Shown: positions 1-7,252, counted from the stretch's first letter. The stretch is DNA of 11,352 nucleotides from an uncultured Cellvibrio sp. (GCA_946886255.1 CAMPIG010000117.1:1-11352), one strand, 5' to 3'. Numbers and translations: made by a program. Notes: generated by a model not told the origin, from the letters alone.

Positions 1-103
1 TCTCCCGTCTTCCGGCCGCTCATGGCCTGCCCGGCTGCCGCCTGTCCACCGCTACAGACTCCGGGTCTGCCGCGATCGCCGGGCCGCCGCATGATTCATG
101 TGA
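1..103. other. GC-rich unassigned sequence abutting truncated pilM
   Basis: This stretch is much richer in G and C than the pil genes that follow. None of its six reading frames resembles the expected N-terminal part of PilM. In the PilM frame a TGA stop lies at 101-103, directly before recognisable PilM residues begin. No transposase, terminal repeat or RNA gene could be recognised. It may be the edge of an insertion or rearrangement, or a chimeric contig end. The sequence alone does not decide between these. Confidence 0.5.
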
Positions 104-898
104 CTGCAAATCGGTTCAAACGAAATCGAGCAGGAGCTTGAGGTTCAGGTCGAATCCGAAGCCAACCAGTACATCCCGTTTTCGCTCGACGAGGTGAGTT
201 TAGATTTTTGCGTTATTGGTCCGAGTAAAAACGCGCCCGGGGACGTTGACGTTCTGATTGCTGCCTCCCGGCGCGAAAAAGTCCAGGACCGACAGGGCTT
301 GGCGGAGGCTGCTGGGTTGAAGCCCGTGGTGGTCGATATTGAATCCCATGCATCGCGATTGGCTGCAGGGCGTCTCATTGAAGCGCTGCCGAATAAAGGC
401 GTCGATGCGATGGTGGCGCTTTTCGAGGTGGGAGCCTTGACGACCAGTATGCAGGTGATTCGAAACGAAGAGGTTCTGTACGACCGCGACCAAGCCTTCG
501 GCGGCGCCCAGTTGACCCAACTGATTGTTCGGCAATATGGTTTCTCTGTGGAAGAAGCCGAGAGTAAAAAGCGCAGCGGTGATTTGCCGGAAGACTATCA
601 ATCAGCGGTCCTTCGTCCTTTTGTCGACAGCATGGCCCAAGAGATTGGCCGAGCCCTCCAATTCTTCTTCACCAGCACGCCCCACAACCGTGTGGACCAC
701 ATCATGCTGGCTGGCGGCTCTGCCCCACTACCGGGGCTAACCGAGGCGGTCACCCAGCAAACCGGTTTTGCGTGCAGTGCTGTCAATCCATTCGACGGTA
801 TGGAAATCGGAAGTTCCGTGCGACTGAAAAAAATGGTGCGTGAAGCACCATCGTACCTGACCTCGTGCGGTCTCGCTATGCGGAGGTTTCTGCAGTGA
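104..898 (+). CDS. pilM: Type IV pilus assembly protein PilM, 5'-truncated
   Basis: PilM is the actin-like cytoplasmic ATP-binding protein of the type IV pilus alignment complex; it binds the N-terminal tail of PilN. The frame is recognisable from codon 104 (VESEANQYIPFSLDEVSLDF follows shortly after) to the TGA at 896-898, about 264 residues. Family members have roughly 350-360, so about 90-100 N-terminal residues are missing, including the first phosphate-binding loop. Still present are the FEVGALTTSMQV strand region, the block around GGAQLTQLIVRQYGFS and the adenosine-binding LAGGSAPLPG loop near 707-737. The frame is closed upstream by TGA at 101-103, so the only starts left are weak: CTG at 104 or GTG at 194 (inside a conserved block, so not a natural start). 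It overlaps pilN by 4 nt (GTGA). Identity is secure; as it stands it is a partial gene or pseudogene unless the first 103 bases are an assembly artefact. Confidence 0.88.
   Translation: MQIGSNEIEQELEVQVESEANQYIPFSLDEVSLDFCVIGPSKNAPGDVDVLIAASRREKVQDRQGLAEAAGLKPVVVDIESHASRLAAGRLIEALPNKGVDAMVALFEVGALTTSMQVIRNEEVLYDRDQAFGGAQLTQLIVRQYGFSVEEAESKKRSGDLPEDYQSAVLRPFVDSMAQEIGRALQFFFTSTPHNRVDHIMLAGGSAPLPGLTEAVTQQTGFACSAVNPFDGMEIGSSVRLKKMVREAPSYLTSCGLAMRRFLQ
882..886 (+). promoter_or_regulatory. Shine-Dalgarno site of pilN
   Basis: GGAGG lies inside the end of pilM, 8 nt before the GTG at 895. It decides the pilN start in favour of 895 over the in-frame GTG at 865. Confidence 0.75.
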
Positions 899-1518
899 TT
901 CTTATCAATCTTTTGCCTCACCGCGAGGAGGCTCGTAAACGCCGCAAGGAGGCCTTTCAGGCGACGATGTTTGCATCGTTTTTGTTGGGGCTTACTATTG
1001 CTGGAGCCATATATTGGTGGTTTCAGATCATGATCACGGATCAGCAGAACAAGAACACTTTTCTTCAGCAGGAGATCAAGGTGTTGGAGGGGCAGATTAA
1101 AGAAATTGCCTCCATCGAAGATGAAATTGCATCTTTACGTGCGCGCCAGAAGGCCGTGGAAGATCTTCAGTCAGACAGAAATTTGCCTGTTCACTTGCTT
1201 ACTGAGTTAGTTAAGCAGCTTCCTGATGGGGTGTATGTCACAGCGATTAGACAATCTGGACAAACAATTACTATGCAGGGAATGGCTCAATCCAATGAGC
1301 GAGTTTCCGAGCTGCTTCGTAACTTGGCTAGCAATACTCCTTGGTTGGCCAAGCCGGAGCTCGTGGAAATTACTGCCAGTGTTGTGGCTCTGACTCAGCG
1401 TGATCAACGCAGGGTCTCATCTTTCAATTTGAGGTTCCAGTTAGTACGCGCCAGTGACGCCCAAAAAACTATAGCGGCGGCGACTGCTACGGCCTCTTCG
1501 CCCGCCGGGGGTAAATGA
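895..1518 (+). CDS. pilN: Type IV pilus inner-membrane alignment protein PilN
   Basis: PilN is a bitopic inner-membrane protein that pairs with PilO and docks PilM through its cytoplasmic tail. The chosen GTG start at 895 gives 207 residues beginning MILINLLPHRE; the INLLP motif at residues 4-8 is the conserved PilM-binding tail. A longer frame from GTG 865 would add ten residues that the family lacks, and GGAGG at 882-886 supports 895. After a basic stretch (RKRRK) comes one membrane helix at about residues 25-45, then a coiled coil at about 50-85, then a periplasmic ferredoxin-like domain. The start overlaps the pilM stop as GTGA, and pilO follows after 1 nt, so translation is probably coupled along the operon. 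The Ala/Thr/Ser-rich tail is unremarkable. Confidence 0.95.
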   Translation: MILINLLPHREEARKRRKEAFQATMFASFLLGLTIAGAIYWWFQIMITDQQNKNTFLQQEIKVLEGQIKEIASIEDEIASLRARQKAVEDLQSDRNLPVHLLTELVKQLPDGVYVTAIRQSGQTITMQGMAQSNERVSELLRNLASNTPWLAKPELVEITASVVALTQRDQRRVSSFNLRFQLVRASDAQKTIAAATATASSPAGGK

Positions 1519-1519
1519 C

Positions 1520-2182
1520 ATGGCGAAAACAAAGGAAAAAACTGTTGACTTCGCCCAGCGTATGGAGTCGATTCAGCGACAATTTAGGAACTTAGATACC
1601 CGAGATCCAGCACTTTGGCCCGCTTTGCCGAAGGTAATTCTTTGCGTCTTTATCGCCGTTGTGGTTGCTGCTATATCGTGGTTTGCGTTTCTGCAAGATT
1701 ATGAGGTGCAATTAGAGGGAGAACGTGCTAAAGAACTGGCTCTGAGGACTGATTACCAGCAAAAACTGGTGAAAGCTGTTAGTTTGGATGCGTTGAAAAA
1801 GCAGCGAGAGCAAATTCAGCAATACGTTATTCAGTTGGAGAAACAACTCCCAAGCAAAGCTGAAATGGCGGCGTTGTTGTCAGACATCAATCAGTCTGGT
1901 TTGGGGCGGAGTTTGCAGTTCGAGCTTTTTCGGCCTGGGCAAGTGGTCGCTCGAGATTATTATGCGGAGTTGCCAATTTCCATCCGAGTAACTGGAAAGT
2001 ACCATGATATTGGGGCTTTTGCATCGGATGTCGCGCATTTATCACGCATCGTAACGTTGAACAATATATCGATTACGCCGGGAGTCCGTGACGGGCTAAT
2101 TATGGATGCTACCGCACGTACCTTTAGATATTTAGATCCAGAGGAAATTCAGGCTCAGAAGAAGGCTGGGGGGGCTAAGTAA
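1520..2182 (+). CDS. pilO: Type IV pilus inner-membrane alignment protein PilO
   Basis: PilO forms a heterodimer with PilN and links the inner-membrane platform to PilP in the periplasm. The 220-residue product has a short cytoplasmic tail with the DPALWPALPK segment, one membrane helix at about residues 37-58 (VILCVFIAVVVAAISWFAF), a coiled coil at about 65-110, and a periplasmic domain with the typical block FELFRPGQ...YYAELPISIRVTGKYHDIGAF. The ATG lies 1 nt after the pilN stop, with a run of five Gs (1507-1511) nearby as a likely ribosome binding site. Its stop codon shares a base with the pilP start. A run of seven Gs (2168-2174) near its 3' end encodes Gly-Gly; a slip there would change only the last few PilO residues and the coupling to pilP. 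Confidence 0.95.
   Translation: MAKTKEKTVDFAQRMESIQRQFRNLDTRDPALWPALPKVILCVFIAVVVAAISWFAFLQDYEVQLEGERAKELALRTDYQQKLVKAVSLDALKKQREQIQQYVIQLEKQLPSKAEMAALLSDINQSGLGRSLQFELFRPGQVVARDYYAELPISIRVTGKYHDIGAFASDVAHLSRIVTLNNISITPGVRDGLIMDATARTFRYLDPEEIQAQKKAGGAK
2168..2174 (+). repeat. Poly-G tract (G7) at the 3' end of pilO
   Basis: Seven consecutive Gs lie a few codons before the pilO stop and just ahead of the pilP start. The tract may also act as the upstream G-rich ribosome binding region for pilP, 7 nt before its ATG. Confidence 0.6.
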
Positions 2183-2724
2183 TGAGGATAAATACGCTGT
2201 TGCTTCTCGTTTGCTGCTCTTTTGCCATTGCTGGTTGTGGTCCTTCGGGTGAAGATGAATTAAGAGTTTGGATGGCTGAACAGCGGGCAAGCACCAAACC
2301 AAGCGTACAGCCCTTGACTGAACCGAAAAAATTTATTCCCGAGCCATATGGTCAAGAGGGTGCCGTCGAACCTTTCAATCAAATTAAATTGACTCTGGCA
2401 TTGAAACGTGATGCCAATCAAGTGGCCTCAAATGCCGCGCTGATTGCGCCGGAAATGGCGCGGCGTAAAGAGCCGTTAGAAGCTTTTCCGCTGGATTCGA
2501 TGGCGATGGTGGGGAGTTTAAATAAATCAGGAGCGCCAACCGCATTGATAAAAATTGACAATCTAATTTATCAAGTGAAGGTAGGTAGTTATCTCGGGCA
2601 AAACTATGGAAAAGTGATGCGGATTGCTGAGAATTCGATTCAGCTGCGCGAGATAGCGCAGGACGCAACTGGGGATTGGATAGAGCGTTTCTCAACGCTT
2701 GATCTTCAAGAGGGTAAAAAATGA
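2182..2724 (+). CDS. pilP: Type IV pilus lipoprotein PilP
   Basis: PilP is a lipoprotein that connects the PilN/PilO pair to the N-terminal domains of the PilQ secretin. The 180-residue product starts with a lipoprotein signal whose lipobox AIAGC puts the lipidated cysteine at residue 19; Cys11 and Cys12 lie inside the hydrophobic core and are less likely sites. A proline-rich disordered linker follows (about residues 38-65), then the beta-rich PilP domain at about 85-178, with ALIKIDNLIYQVKVGSYLG and GKVMRIAENSIQLREI as its recognisable strands. The ATG shares one base with the pilO stop, and its own stop overlaps the pilQ start as ATGA. Length and layout fit the family. Confidence 0.94.
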   Translation: MRINTLLLLVCCSFAIAGCGPSGEDELRVWMAEQRASTKPSVQPLTEPKKFIPEPYGQEGAVEPFNQIKLTLALKRDANQVASNAALIAPEMARRKEPLEAFPLDSMAMVGSLNKSGAPTALIKIDNLIYQVKVGSYLGQNYGKVMRIAENSIQLREIAQDATGDWIERFSTLDLQEGKK

Positions 2725-4853
2725 AACAAAATAGTGGCACATTACTTAATTATTGCCGTGGCGCTGCTATAGGCGTTTCAATGATTTTCCTCTCATTCCG
2801 TGCAATAGCCGGGGGGGATATCAGCGCTGTTTCTGGCAGCGTTCAGGCTGGTGTGGAGACGGTGAGAATAGATTTTTCTGAGCCGATTTTGTCCTCTCCC
2901 ACGGGGTTCGCAACGCAGACGCCGGCACGTATCGCACTGGATTTCCAGGGTGTTGGAAATGGTACGGGTAAATCGGGGTATGATATTAACCTCGGTAATT
3001 TGAAGTCAGTCAATATCGTGCAAGCGGGGGACCGCTCACGTATTGTTTTGAGTTTAAAGACTCCTTCTTCATACAAAACTGAAATTCAAGGGAAATCGTT
3101 ATTTATTTCTCTGGAGTCCTCGGTTGTGGTCGGTGGCGCTCCTGCTCAAATCGCGACTTTTTCGGAGAGTCAGAATAATAATATTTTGCCTTTGAGGGAT
3201 ATAGATTTTCGCCGTGGTGCGGATGGGGCTGGAAGAGTAATCGTCAACCTCTCCAGTAATCAAGTTGGTGTTGATTTGCAGCAGCAACCAAAAGGTATTG
3301 TAATTGAATTTATGCGATCCTCGCTCCCTGAAGGTTTGCGTCGAAAACTGGATGTTACGGATTTTGGAACGCCCGTGCAAACTGTGACCACAAGTCAAGC
3401 TGGCGAGCGTGTTCGCATGCTCATCGAGTCGAATGGAGAGTGGGAACACAGTGCATACCAGAGCGATAACCAGTTTGTTGTAGAAATTCGGCAGAAAAAA
3501 GTAGATCTTACTAAGCTGACCCAAGGTCCTGGATATTCCGGAGAGAAGTTATCTTTGAATTTTCAAAATATTGAAGTTAGATCGTTATTGCAGGTTATTG
3601 CTGATTTTACCAACTTCAATATAGTCACGTCTGATACTGTCACTGGAGCGTTAACATTGAGGCTCAAGGATGTACCTTGGGACCAAGCGCTGCAAATTAT
3701 CATGGATGCCAAAGGTCTTGGCATGCGAAAAACAGGGTCGGTTTTATGGATTGCGCCTAAGGACGAGATAGATGCTCGTACAAAGAAGGATTTTGAAGCT
3801 GCGCAGGCTATTCAAAAATTAGAGCCTCTCAAGACGCAAGCTTTTCAGCTCAACTATGCCAAGGCTTCTGATCTCCTTGCACAATTAACAGCTAGTTCAG
3901 GGTCACCAGGGGGTACTGCAACGAGGTTTCTGTCAGAGCGCGGTAGTGCGATCTCGGAGCCTAGAACAAATCAGTTGTTCGTGACTGATACCCCTGGTAA
4001 ATTGGAGGAGGTACGTCTGTTATTGGCCAGTTTAGACGTGGCCGTGCGACAGGTATTGATTGAGGCGAGAATTGTGGAGGCTCGTGACACCTTTGGCCGG
4101 TCATTGGGGGTCCGCTTAGGCGCTACTGATTTGCGTGCTAACAGGGGGGGGGACGGTGGCTACGGTATTGGAGGCAACAATCGAGTTGCTTTTGGCAGTT
4201 CGTACAGCGATGCCGTTGCATCTAGCGGCGCGGGCGGTACAACAAATACAGGCGGTAATTTTGTCAACCTACCTGCGAGTCTCTCCAATGTGAACAGTGT
4301 TGGTAGTTTTGCGCTGTCGATATTCAATTCTGCAGCGAATCGCTTTCTTACTTTAGAGCTTTCGGCAATGGAAGCCGATGGTAAAGGGCGAATAGTTTCC
4401 AGTCCCCGTATTATTACGGCTGATCAGACGAAGGCATTGATTGAGCAAGGTACAGAGTATCCGTACGCTGTTACCGCTCCCAATGGAGCCACGACCCTAG
4501 CTTTCAAGAAAGCAGTACTCAAGCTTGAAGTGACGCCTCAGATAACTCCAGAGGGAAATATTATTCTTGACTTGGATGTAAACAAGGATAGCCGAGGTGA
4601 AACAACGACACAGGGTGTCGCTATTGATACTAAGCATGTTAAGACGCAGATTCTTATTGAGAATGGTGGAACAGTTGTGATCGGTGGGATTTTTGAAATG
4701 GAAGAAACCAATCAGGAAAACAAAATTCCTTTTTTTGGTGATGTTCCAGTGGTAGGCAATCTCTTTAAAAATCGAACAAAAGAATCCACCAAGCGCGAAA
4801 TGCTTGTTTTCATTACGCCAAAGGTAATTTCGGATAATGGCCCTAGAAAATAA
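2721..4853 (+). CDS. pilQ: Type IV pilus outer-membrane secretin PilQ
   Basis: PilQ forms the multimeric outer-membrane channel through which the pilus passes. The 710-residue precursor has a signal peptide ending near residue 30 (AIA then GGD), two AMIN-like beta domains (about 35-130 and 150-255) that bind peptidoglycan, an STN domain (about 276-345, LSLNFQNIEVRSLLQVIADF), a secretin N-domain (about 371-440) and the secretin barrel (about 444-706). The last contains SSPRIITADQTKALIEQG, VTPQITPEGNIILDLDVNKD, GGIFE and VPVVGNLFKNR. Its ATG overlaps the pilP stop as ATGA, with GAGGG about 6 nt upstream. A Gly/Asn/Ser-rich loop lies at about residues 474-520. Two poly-G runs interrupt the otherwise AT-rich gene: G7 at 2811-2817, at the signal peptide end, and G8 at 4144-4151. 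Length, domain order and context leave little doubt about identity. Confidence 0.97.
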   Translation: MKQNSGTLLNYCRGAAIGVSMIFLSFRAIAGGDISAVSGSVQAGVETVRIDFSEPILSSPTGFATQTPARIALDFQGVGNGTGKSGYDINLGNLKSVNIVQAGDRSRIVLSLKTPSSYKTEIQGKSLFISLESSVVVGGAPAQIATFSESQNNNILPLRDIDFRRGADGAGRVIVNLSSNQVGVDLQQQPKGIVIEFMRSSLPEGLRRKLDVTDFGTPVQTVTTSQAGERVRMLIESNGEWEHSAYQSDNQFVVEIRQKKVDLTKLTQGPGYSGEKLSLNFQNIEVRSLLQVIADFTNFNIVTSDTVTGALTLRLKDVPWDQALQIIMDAKGLGMRKTGSVLWIAPKDEIDARTKKDFEAAQAIQKLEPLKTQAFQLNYAKASDLLAQLTASSGSPGGTATRFLSERGSAISEPRTNQLFVTDTPGKLEEVRLLLASLDVAVRQVLIEARIVEARDTFGRSLGVRLGATDLRANRGGDGGYGIGGNNRVAFGSSYSDAVASSGAGGTTNTGGNFVNLPASLSNVNSVGSFALSIFNSAANRFLTLELSAMEADGKGRIVSSPRIITADQTKALIEQGTEYPYAVTAPNGATTLAFKKAVLKLEVTPQITPEGNIILDLDVNKDSRGETTTQGVAIDTKHVKTQILIENGGTVVIGGIFEMEETNQENKIPFFGDVPVVGNLFKNRTKESTKREMLVFITPKVISDNGPRK
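2811..2817 (+). repeat. Poly-G tract (G7) at the pilQ signal peptide end
   Basis: Seven consecutive Gs encode the Gly-Gly after the predicted signal peptidase site. A one-base slip would frameshift PilQ close to its N-terminus. Confidence 0.6.
4144..4151 (+). repeat. Poly-G tract (G8) inside pilQ
   Basis: Eight consecutive Gs encode part of an Arg-Gly-Gly-Asp stretch in the Gly/Asn-rich loop of the secretin domain, near residue 475. A one-base slip would remove most of the barrel-forming region. Confidence 0.65.
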
Positions 4854-4874
4854 CTAATTCTTTATTAATAGACT

Positions 4875-6011
4875 ATGAAAAAACTATTTAAAGCCTTGCT
4901 TGCTATCACTGTAAGCGTGATGGTTGTCGCTTGTGGCGGCGGCGGCGGCGGCGGCGGCACTCCGAACGGTCCATCCGCAACCTTGAGAGTCTACCCCCCT
5001 GTGAGCGCAATTAGTTTGCCTGTGGGCGCTAGTGGGTCCACAGATATTGAAGTGCGTGGCGGTAAAGCACCTTATGGTGTAATCAGCTCCGATGCCTCCG
5101 TTAGTGCTTTTCTTTCAGCTGACGGGATACTATTTATTTCTGGAAATAGTGATGGGACTTCAACGTTAACGGTATACGACGAGAGTCTCCCTGTTCAGCA
5201 AGTGAAAATTACTGTAACCGCCAAAGCGGTTCCATTGGTCAGCAGTGCCGGAACTGCAGTTACATTGCGGCCGAATCAGTCCCTTCAGTTCAATGTGCGG
5301 GGTGGTGTTGGTCCATATTCTGTTAACAGTTCAGATACAAGCACTGTCAGTGCATCTATCTCTGGATCTACGGTGACGCTTCTCGGACTTCCGAAAGCAG
5401 GAACTGCGACTATTTTGATCACTGATGCGGCAGGTGCTACGTTAAGTGTCACGGCCACAGTGCAGGTGGGCACGATGTCGGTTTCGCCTGCCTCTATCAC
5501 TGGGCCCGCTGGTACCAGTAATTCTGTGACTGTCAACGGTGGCGTGGCTCCGTACACCGTGAGTTCAACTAACACCGCTGTTGCTACAGCGACTATCTCC
5601 GGCTCATCTGTGTCGGTATCACTGGTCTCGCAAGGTGCATCTGATATCAAGATTACGGATGCAGCTGGTACCTCAGTGGTGGTTTCTGTTACTGTGACCA
5701 CTAATGTCTTGCAGGTTTCACCTGCTAGTCAAACAGTGGATGAAAAGAGTGCGACCTCCACAACTCTTACTTATTTGATCGCAGGAGGCACTGCGCCTTA
5801 TACTCCCTTGGTGAGTCCGGCTGACAAAGCCTTTTTCACCACACTATCCGTAGCTGCCAACACGCTGACAGCGACCCTTCCTGATTCCACCACGGGTCCG
5901 AGATGTGTAACTGCTGATAAGGTGATTCCAATCGACGTTTACGACTCAAAACTCGTTAAGCAAACTGTTTCAGTGACGATTAAAGACGGCGGTGCTGTGG
6001 CTTGCCCATGA
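4875..6011 (+). CDS. Putative outer-membrane lipoprotein with four Ig-like repeats
   Basis: I do not recognise a named family. The 378-residue product starts with a lipoprotein signal (MKKLFKALLAITVSVMVVAC; lipidated Cys20). Glycine, not aspartate, follows the cysteine, so outer-membrane sorting is likely. Eight glycines encoded by a perfect (GGC)8 form a flexible linker. The rest is four repeats of about 80 residues, each with a GG-x-x-PY motif: GGKAPY at 62, GGVGPY at 143, GGVAPY at 222, GGTAPY at 304. They are Ser/Thr/Val-rich beta sandwiches of the bacterial Ig-like kind. Repeats 2 and 3 share an (L/I)-x-ITDAAG-(A/T) strand. Repeat 4 is the most diverged and holds Cys344; Cys377 is the second-last residue, so a disulphide closing the C-terminus is possible. 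It starts 21 nt after pilQ without a clear ribosome binding site and ends before a strong terminator, so it is probably the last gene of the pilus transcript. A role in adhesion or secretin support is inference. Confidence 0.8.
   Translation: MKKLFKALLAITVSVMVVACGGGGGGGGTPNGPSATLRVYPPVSAISLPVGASGSTDIEVRGGKAPYGVISSDASVSAFLSADGILFISGNSDGTSTLTVYDESLPVQQVKITVTAKAVPLVSSAGTAVTLRPNQSLQFNVRGGVGPYSVNSSDTSTVSASISGSTVTLLGLPKAGTATILITDAAGATLSVTATVQVGTMSVSPASITGPAGTSNSVTVNGGVAPYTVSSTNTAVATATISGSSVSVSLVSQGASDIKITDAAGTSVVVSVTVTTNVLQVSPASQTVDEKSATSTTLTYLIAGGTAPYTPLVSPADKAFFTTLSVAANTLTATLPDSTTGPRCVTADKVIPIDVYDSKLVKQTVSVTIKDGGAVACP
4935..4958 (+). repeat. (GGC)8 trinucleotide repeat coding for polyglycine
   Basis: Eight identical GGC codons directly follow the lipobox cysteine codon. 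Slippage in whole units would change linker length without breaking the frame. Confidence 0.85.
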
Positions 6012-6029
6012 TGATGCTTTAGTCTAAAT

Positions 6030-6058
6030 AAAAGGCCAATTTTATATTGGCCTTTTTT
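6030..6058. terminator. Intrinsic terminator after the pil/lipoprotein operon
   Basis: A perfect 11-bp stem (AAAAGGCCAAT at 6030-6040 with ATTGGCCTTTT at 6046-6056) encloses a 5-nt loop, and Ts continue to 6058. It starts 18 nt after the stop codon of the lipoprotein gene. It should end the pilus transcript. Because the left arm begins with As it may also work for reverse transcripts. Confidence 0.9.
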
Positions 6059-6075
6059 GTTTTGGTGACTGTAAT
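6047..6075 (+). promoter_or_regulatory. Candidate sigma-70 promoter for aroB inside the terminator
   Basis: TTGGCC at 6047-6052 and TGTAAT at 6070-6075 are separated by 17 nt and match the consensus at 4/6 and 5/6 positions. The -35 box would lie in the descending arm of the terminator. Transcription would begin near 6082, leaving a 5' leader of about 13 nt before aroB. The strong terminator leaves only 36 nt before aroB, so a promoter has to be compact or overlap it. A match by chance remains possible. Confidence 0.3.
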
Positions 6076-6094
6076 TTGGTGTGGGTGATAAAAT

Positions 6095-7186
6095 ATGAAT
6101 GTGATCAATATTGATTTGGGTGATAGAACTTATGAAATACTAGTGGGTGAAAACATCGACTTGGTTCAGTCGCTCAAAGGCATTGTTTCCGATTTTCGGA
6201 TGGCTGTAATTGTTACAAATGTTATTGTTGCTGGGTATCATTTAGATCGAGTAAAAAAATCTCTAGCTCGAATATTCGAGGACGTTCGTGTTATCGAGCT
6301 GCCAGATGGTGAGTCTCATAAGAGTTGGGATTCTTTAAACAATATATTTCACTCACTTTTGAGTTGGCAATGTGATCGAAAGACGACCCTGTTCGCTCTT
6401 GGTGGCGGTGTGGTTGGTGATCTAACTGGCTTCGCGGCTGCCACCTATATGCGTGGTATACCATTTGTACAGTTGCCCACGACATTGCTCGCTCAAGTTG
6501 ACTCTTCGGTAGGTGGGAAAACTGCGATTAATCATCCGTTGGGGAAAAACATGATAGGGGCTTTTTACCAGCCTCAGCTGGTCATCTGCGATTTTTGTAC
6601 ATTGAGTACTCTGCCTGATCGTGAGCTTCGCGCTGGTTTAGCTGAGGTTATTAAATATGGGCCGATTGCAGATATCGCCTTCATGGAATGGCTGGAGCAA
6701 AACTTGAACGCAGTTATGGCCAAGGAGGCCGCGGTACTTGCTCATGTGGTTCAGCGTAGTTGTGAGATCAAAGCTTGGGTCGTAAGCAAGGATGAGAAGG
6801 AGTCAGGCTTGCGCGCTATATTGAACTTTGGTCACACTTTTGGTCACGCCATCGAAGCAGGGATGGGCTACGGCGTTTGGTTACATGGAGAGGGTGTTTC
6901 GGCCGGGATGGTCATGGCCGCTGAACTCTCCCGACGCTTGGGGTTGGTAGACGCTGACTTTGTTCAGCGGCTGATCTCTTTGATCCAGCTCGCTGGTTTA
7001 CCCACCAAAGGGCCAGTATTAGATGCTAACGACAACGCCGGTCGATATTTGGAGTTGATGCGGATTGATAAAAAAGCCGAAGCAGGCGAAATTCGGTTTG
7101 TTGTGATCGATGGCCCCGGTAGAGCACTCGTACGCCCGGCACCAGACTCCTTGGTCCGTGAAGTTATTGATGCCTGCTGCGAGTGA
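6095..7186 (+). CDS. aroB: 3-dehydroquinate synthase
   Basis: AroB converts DAHP to 3-dehydroquinate, the second step of the shikimate pathway to aromatic amino acids, using NAD+ and a divalent metal in the cytoplasm. The 363-residue length fits the bacterial enzyme. The N-terminal NAD-binding half carries GGGVVGDLTGFAAATYMRG and the substrate-binding stretch LPTTLLAQVDSSVGGKTAIN. The metal ligands are all visible: Glu184 in GLAEVIKYG, His247 in NFGHTFGHAIE and His264 in LHGEGVS, the same numbers as in the E. coli enzyme. The ATG gives a family-typical start (MNVINIDLGDRTYEI); upstream there is only a weak G-rich ribosome binding region. A terminator separates it from the pil operon, and the dGTPase-like gene follows after 66 nt and is probably co-transcribed. 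aroK, often its upstream partner, is not present here. Confidence 0.97.
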   Translation: MNVINIDLGDRTYEILVGENIDLVQSLKGIVSDFRMAVIVTNVIVAGYHLDRVKKSLARIFEDVRVIELPDGESHKSWDSLNNIFHSLLSWQCDRKTTLFALGGGVVGDLTGFAAATYMRGIPFVQLPTTLLAQVDSSVGGKTAINHPLGKNMIGAFYQPQLVICDFCTLSTLPDRELRAGLAEVIKYGPIADIAFMEWLEQNLNAVMAKEAAVLAHVVQRSCEIKAWVVSKDEKESGLRAILNFGHTFGHAIEAGMGYGVWLHGEGVSAGMVMAAELSRRLGLVDADFVQRLISLIQLAGLPTKGPVLDANDNAGRYLELMRIDKKAEAGEIRFVVIDGPGRALVRPAPDSLVREVIDACCE

Positions 7187-7239
7187 ATATTTGTGGTTCT
7201 TGGATTGCCTTTTTCGAGAAGCGTAGGTGCCGTTTGATG

Positions 7240-7244
7240 AGGGG
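7240..7244 (+). promoter_or_regulatory. Shine-Dalgarno site of the dGTPase-like gene
   Basis: AGGGG lies 8 nt before the GTG at 7253 and supports that non-ATG start, which also gives the family-typical N-terminus. Confidence 0.6.
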
Positions 7245-7252
7245 CTACTAAG

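Noticed and set aside
865..894. Ten-codon N-terminal extension of pilN from GTG at 865
   Set aside because: It lacks a matching family N-terminus and would move the INLLP motif away from the start; GGAGG at 882-886 fits the GTG at 895.
5285..5701. Minus-strand open frame of 138 codons inside the lipoprotein gene
   Set aside because: Its Val/Thr/Glu/Pro-rich sequence mirrors the repetitive plus-strand coding sequence; no independent gene signal.
6089..6094. TAAAAT directly before the aroB ATG as a -10 box
   Set aside because: Transcription would start inside aroB, and no -35 box lies at suitable spacing.
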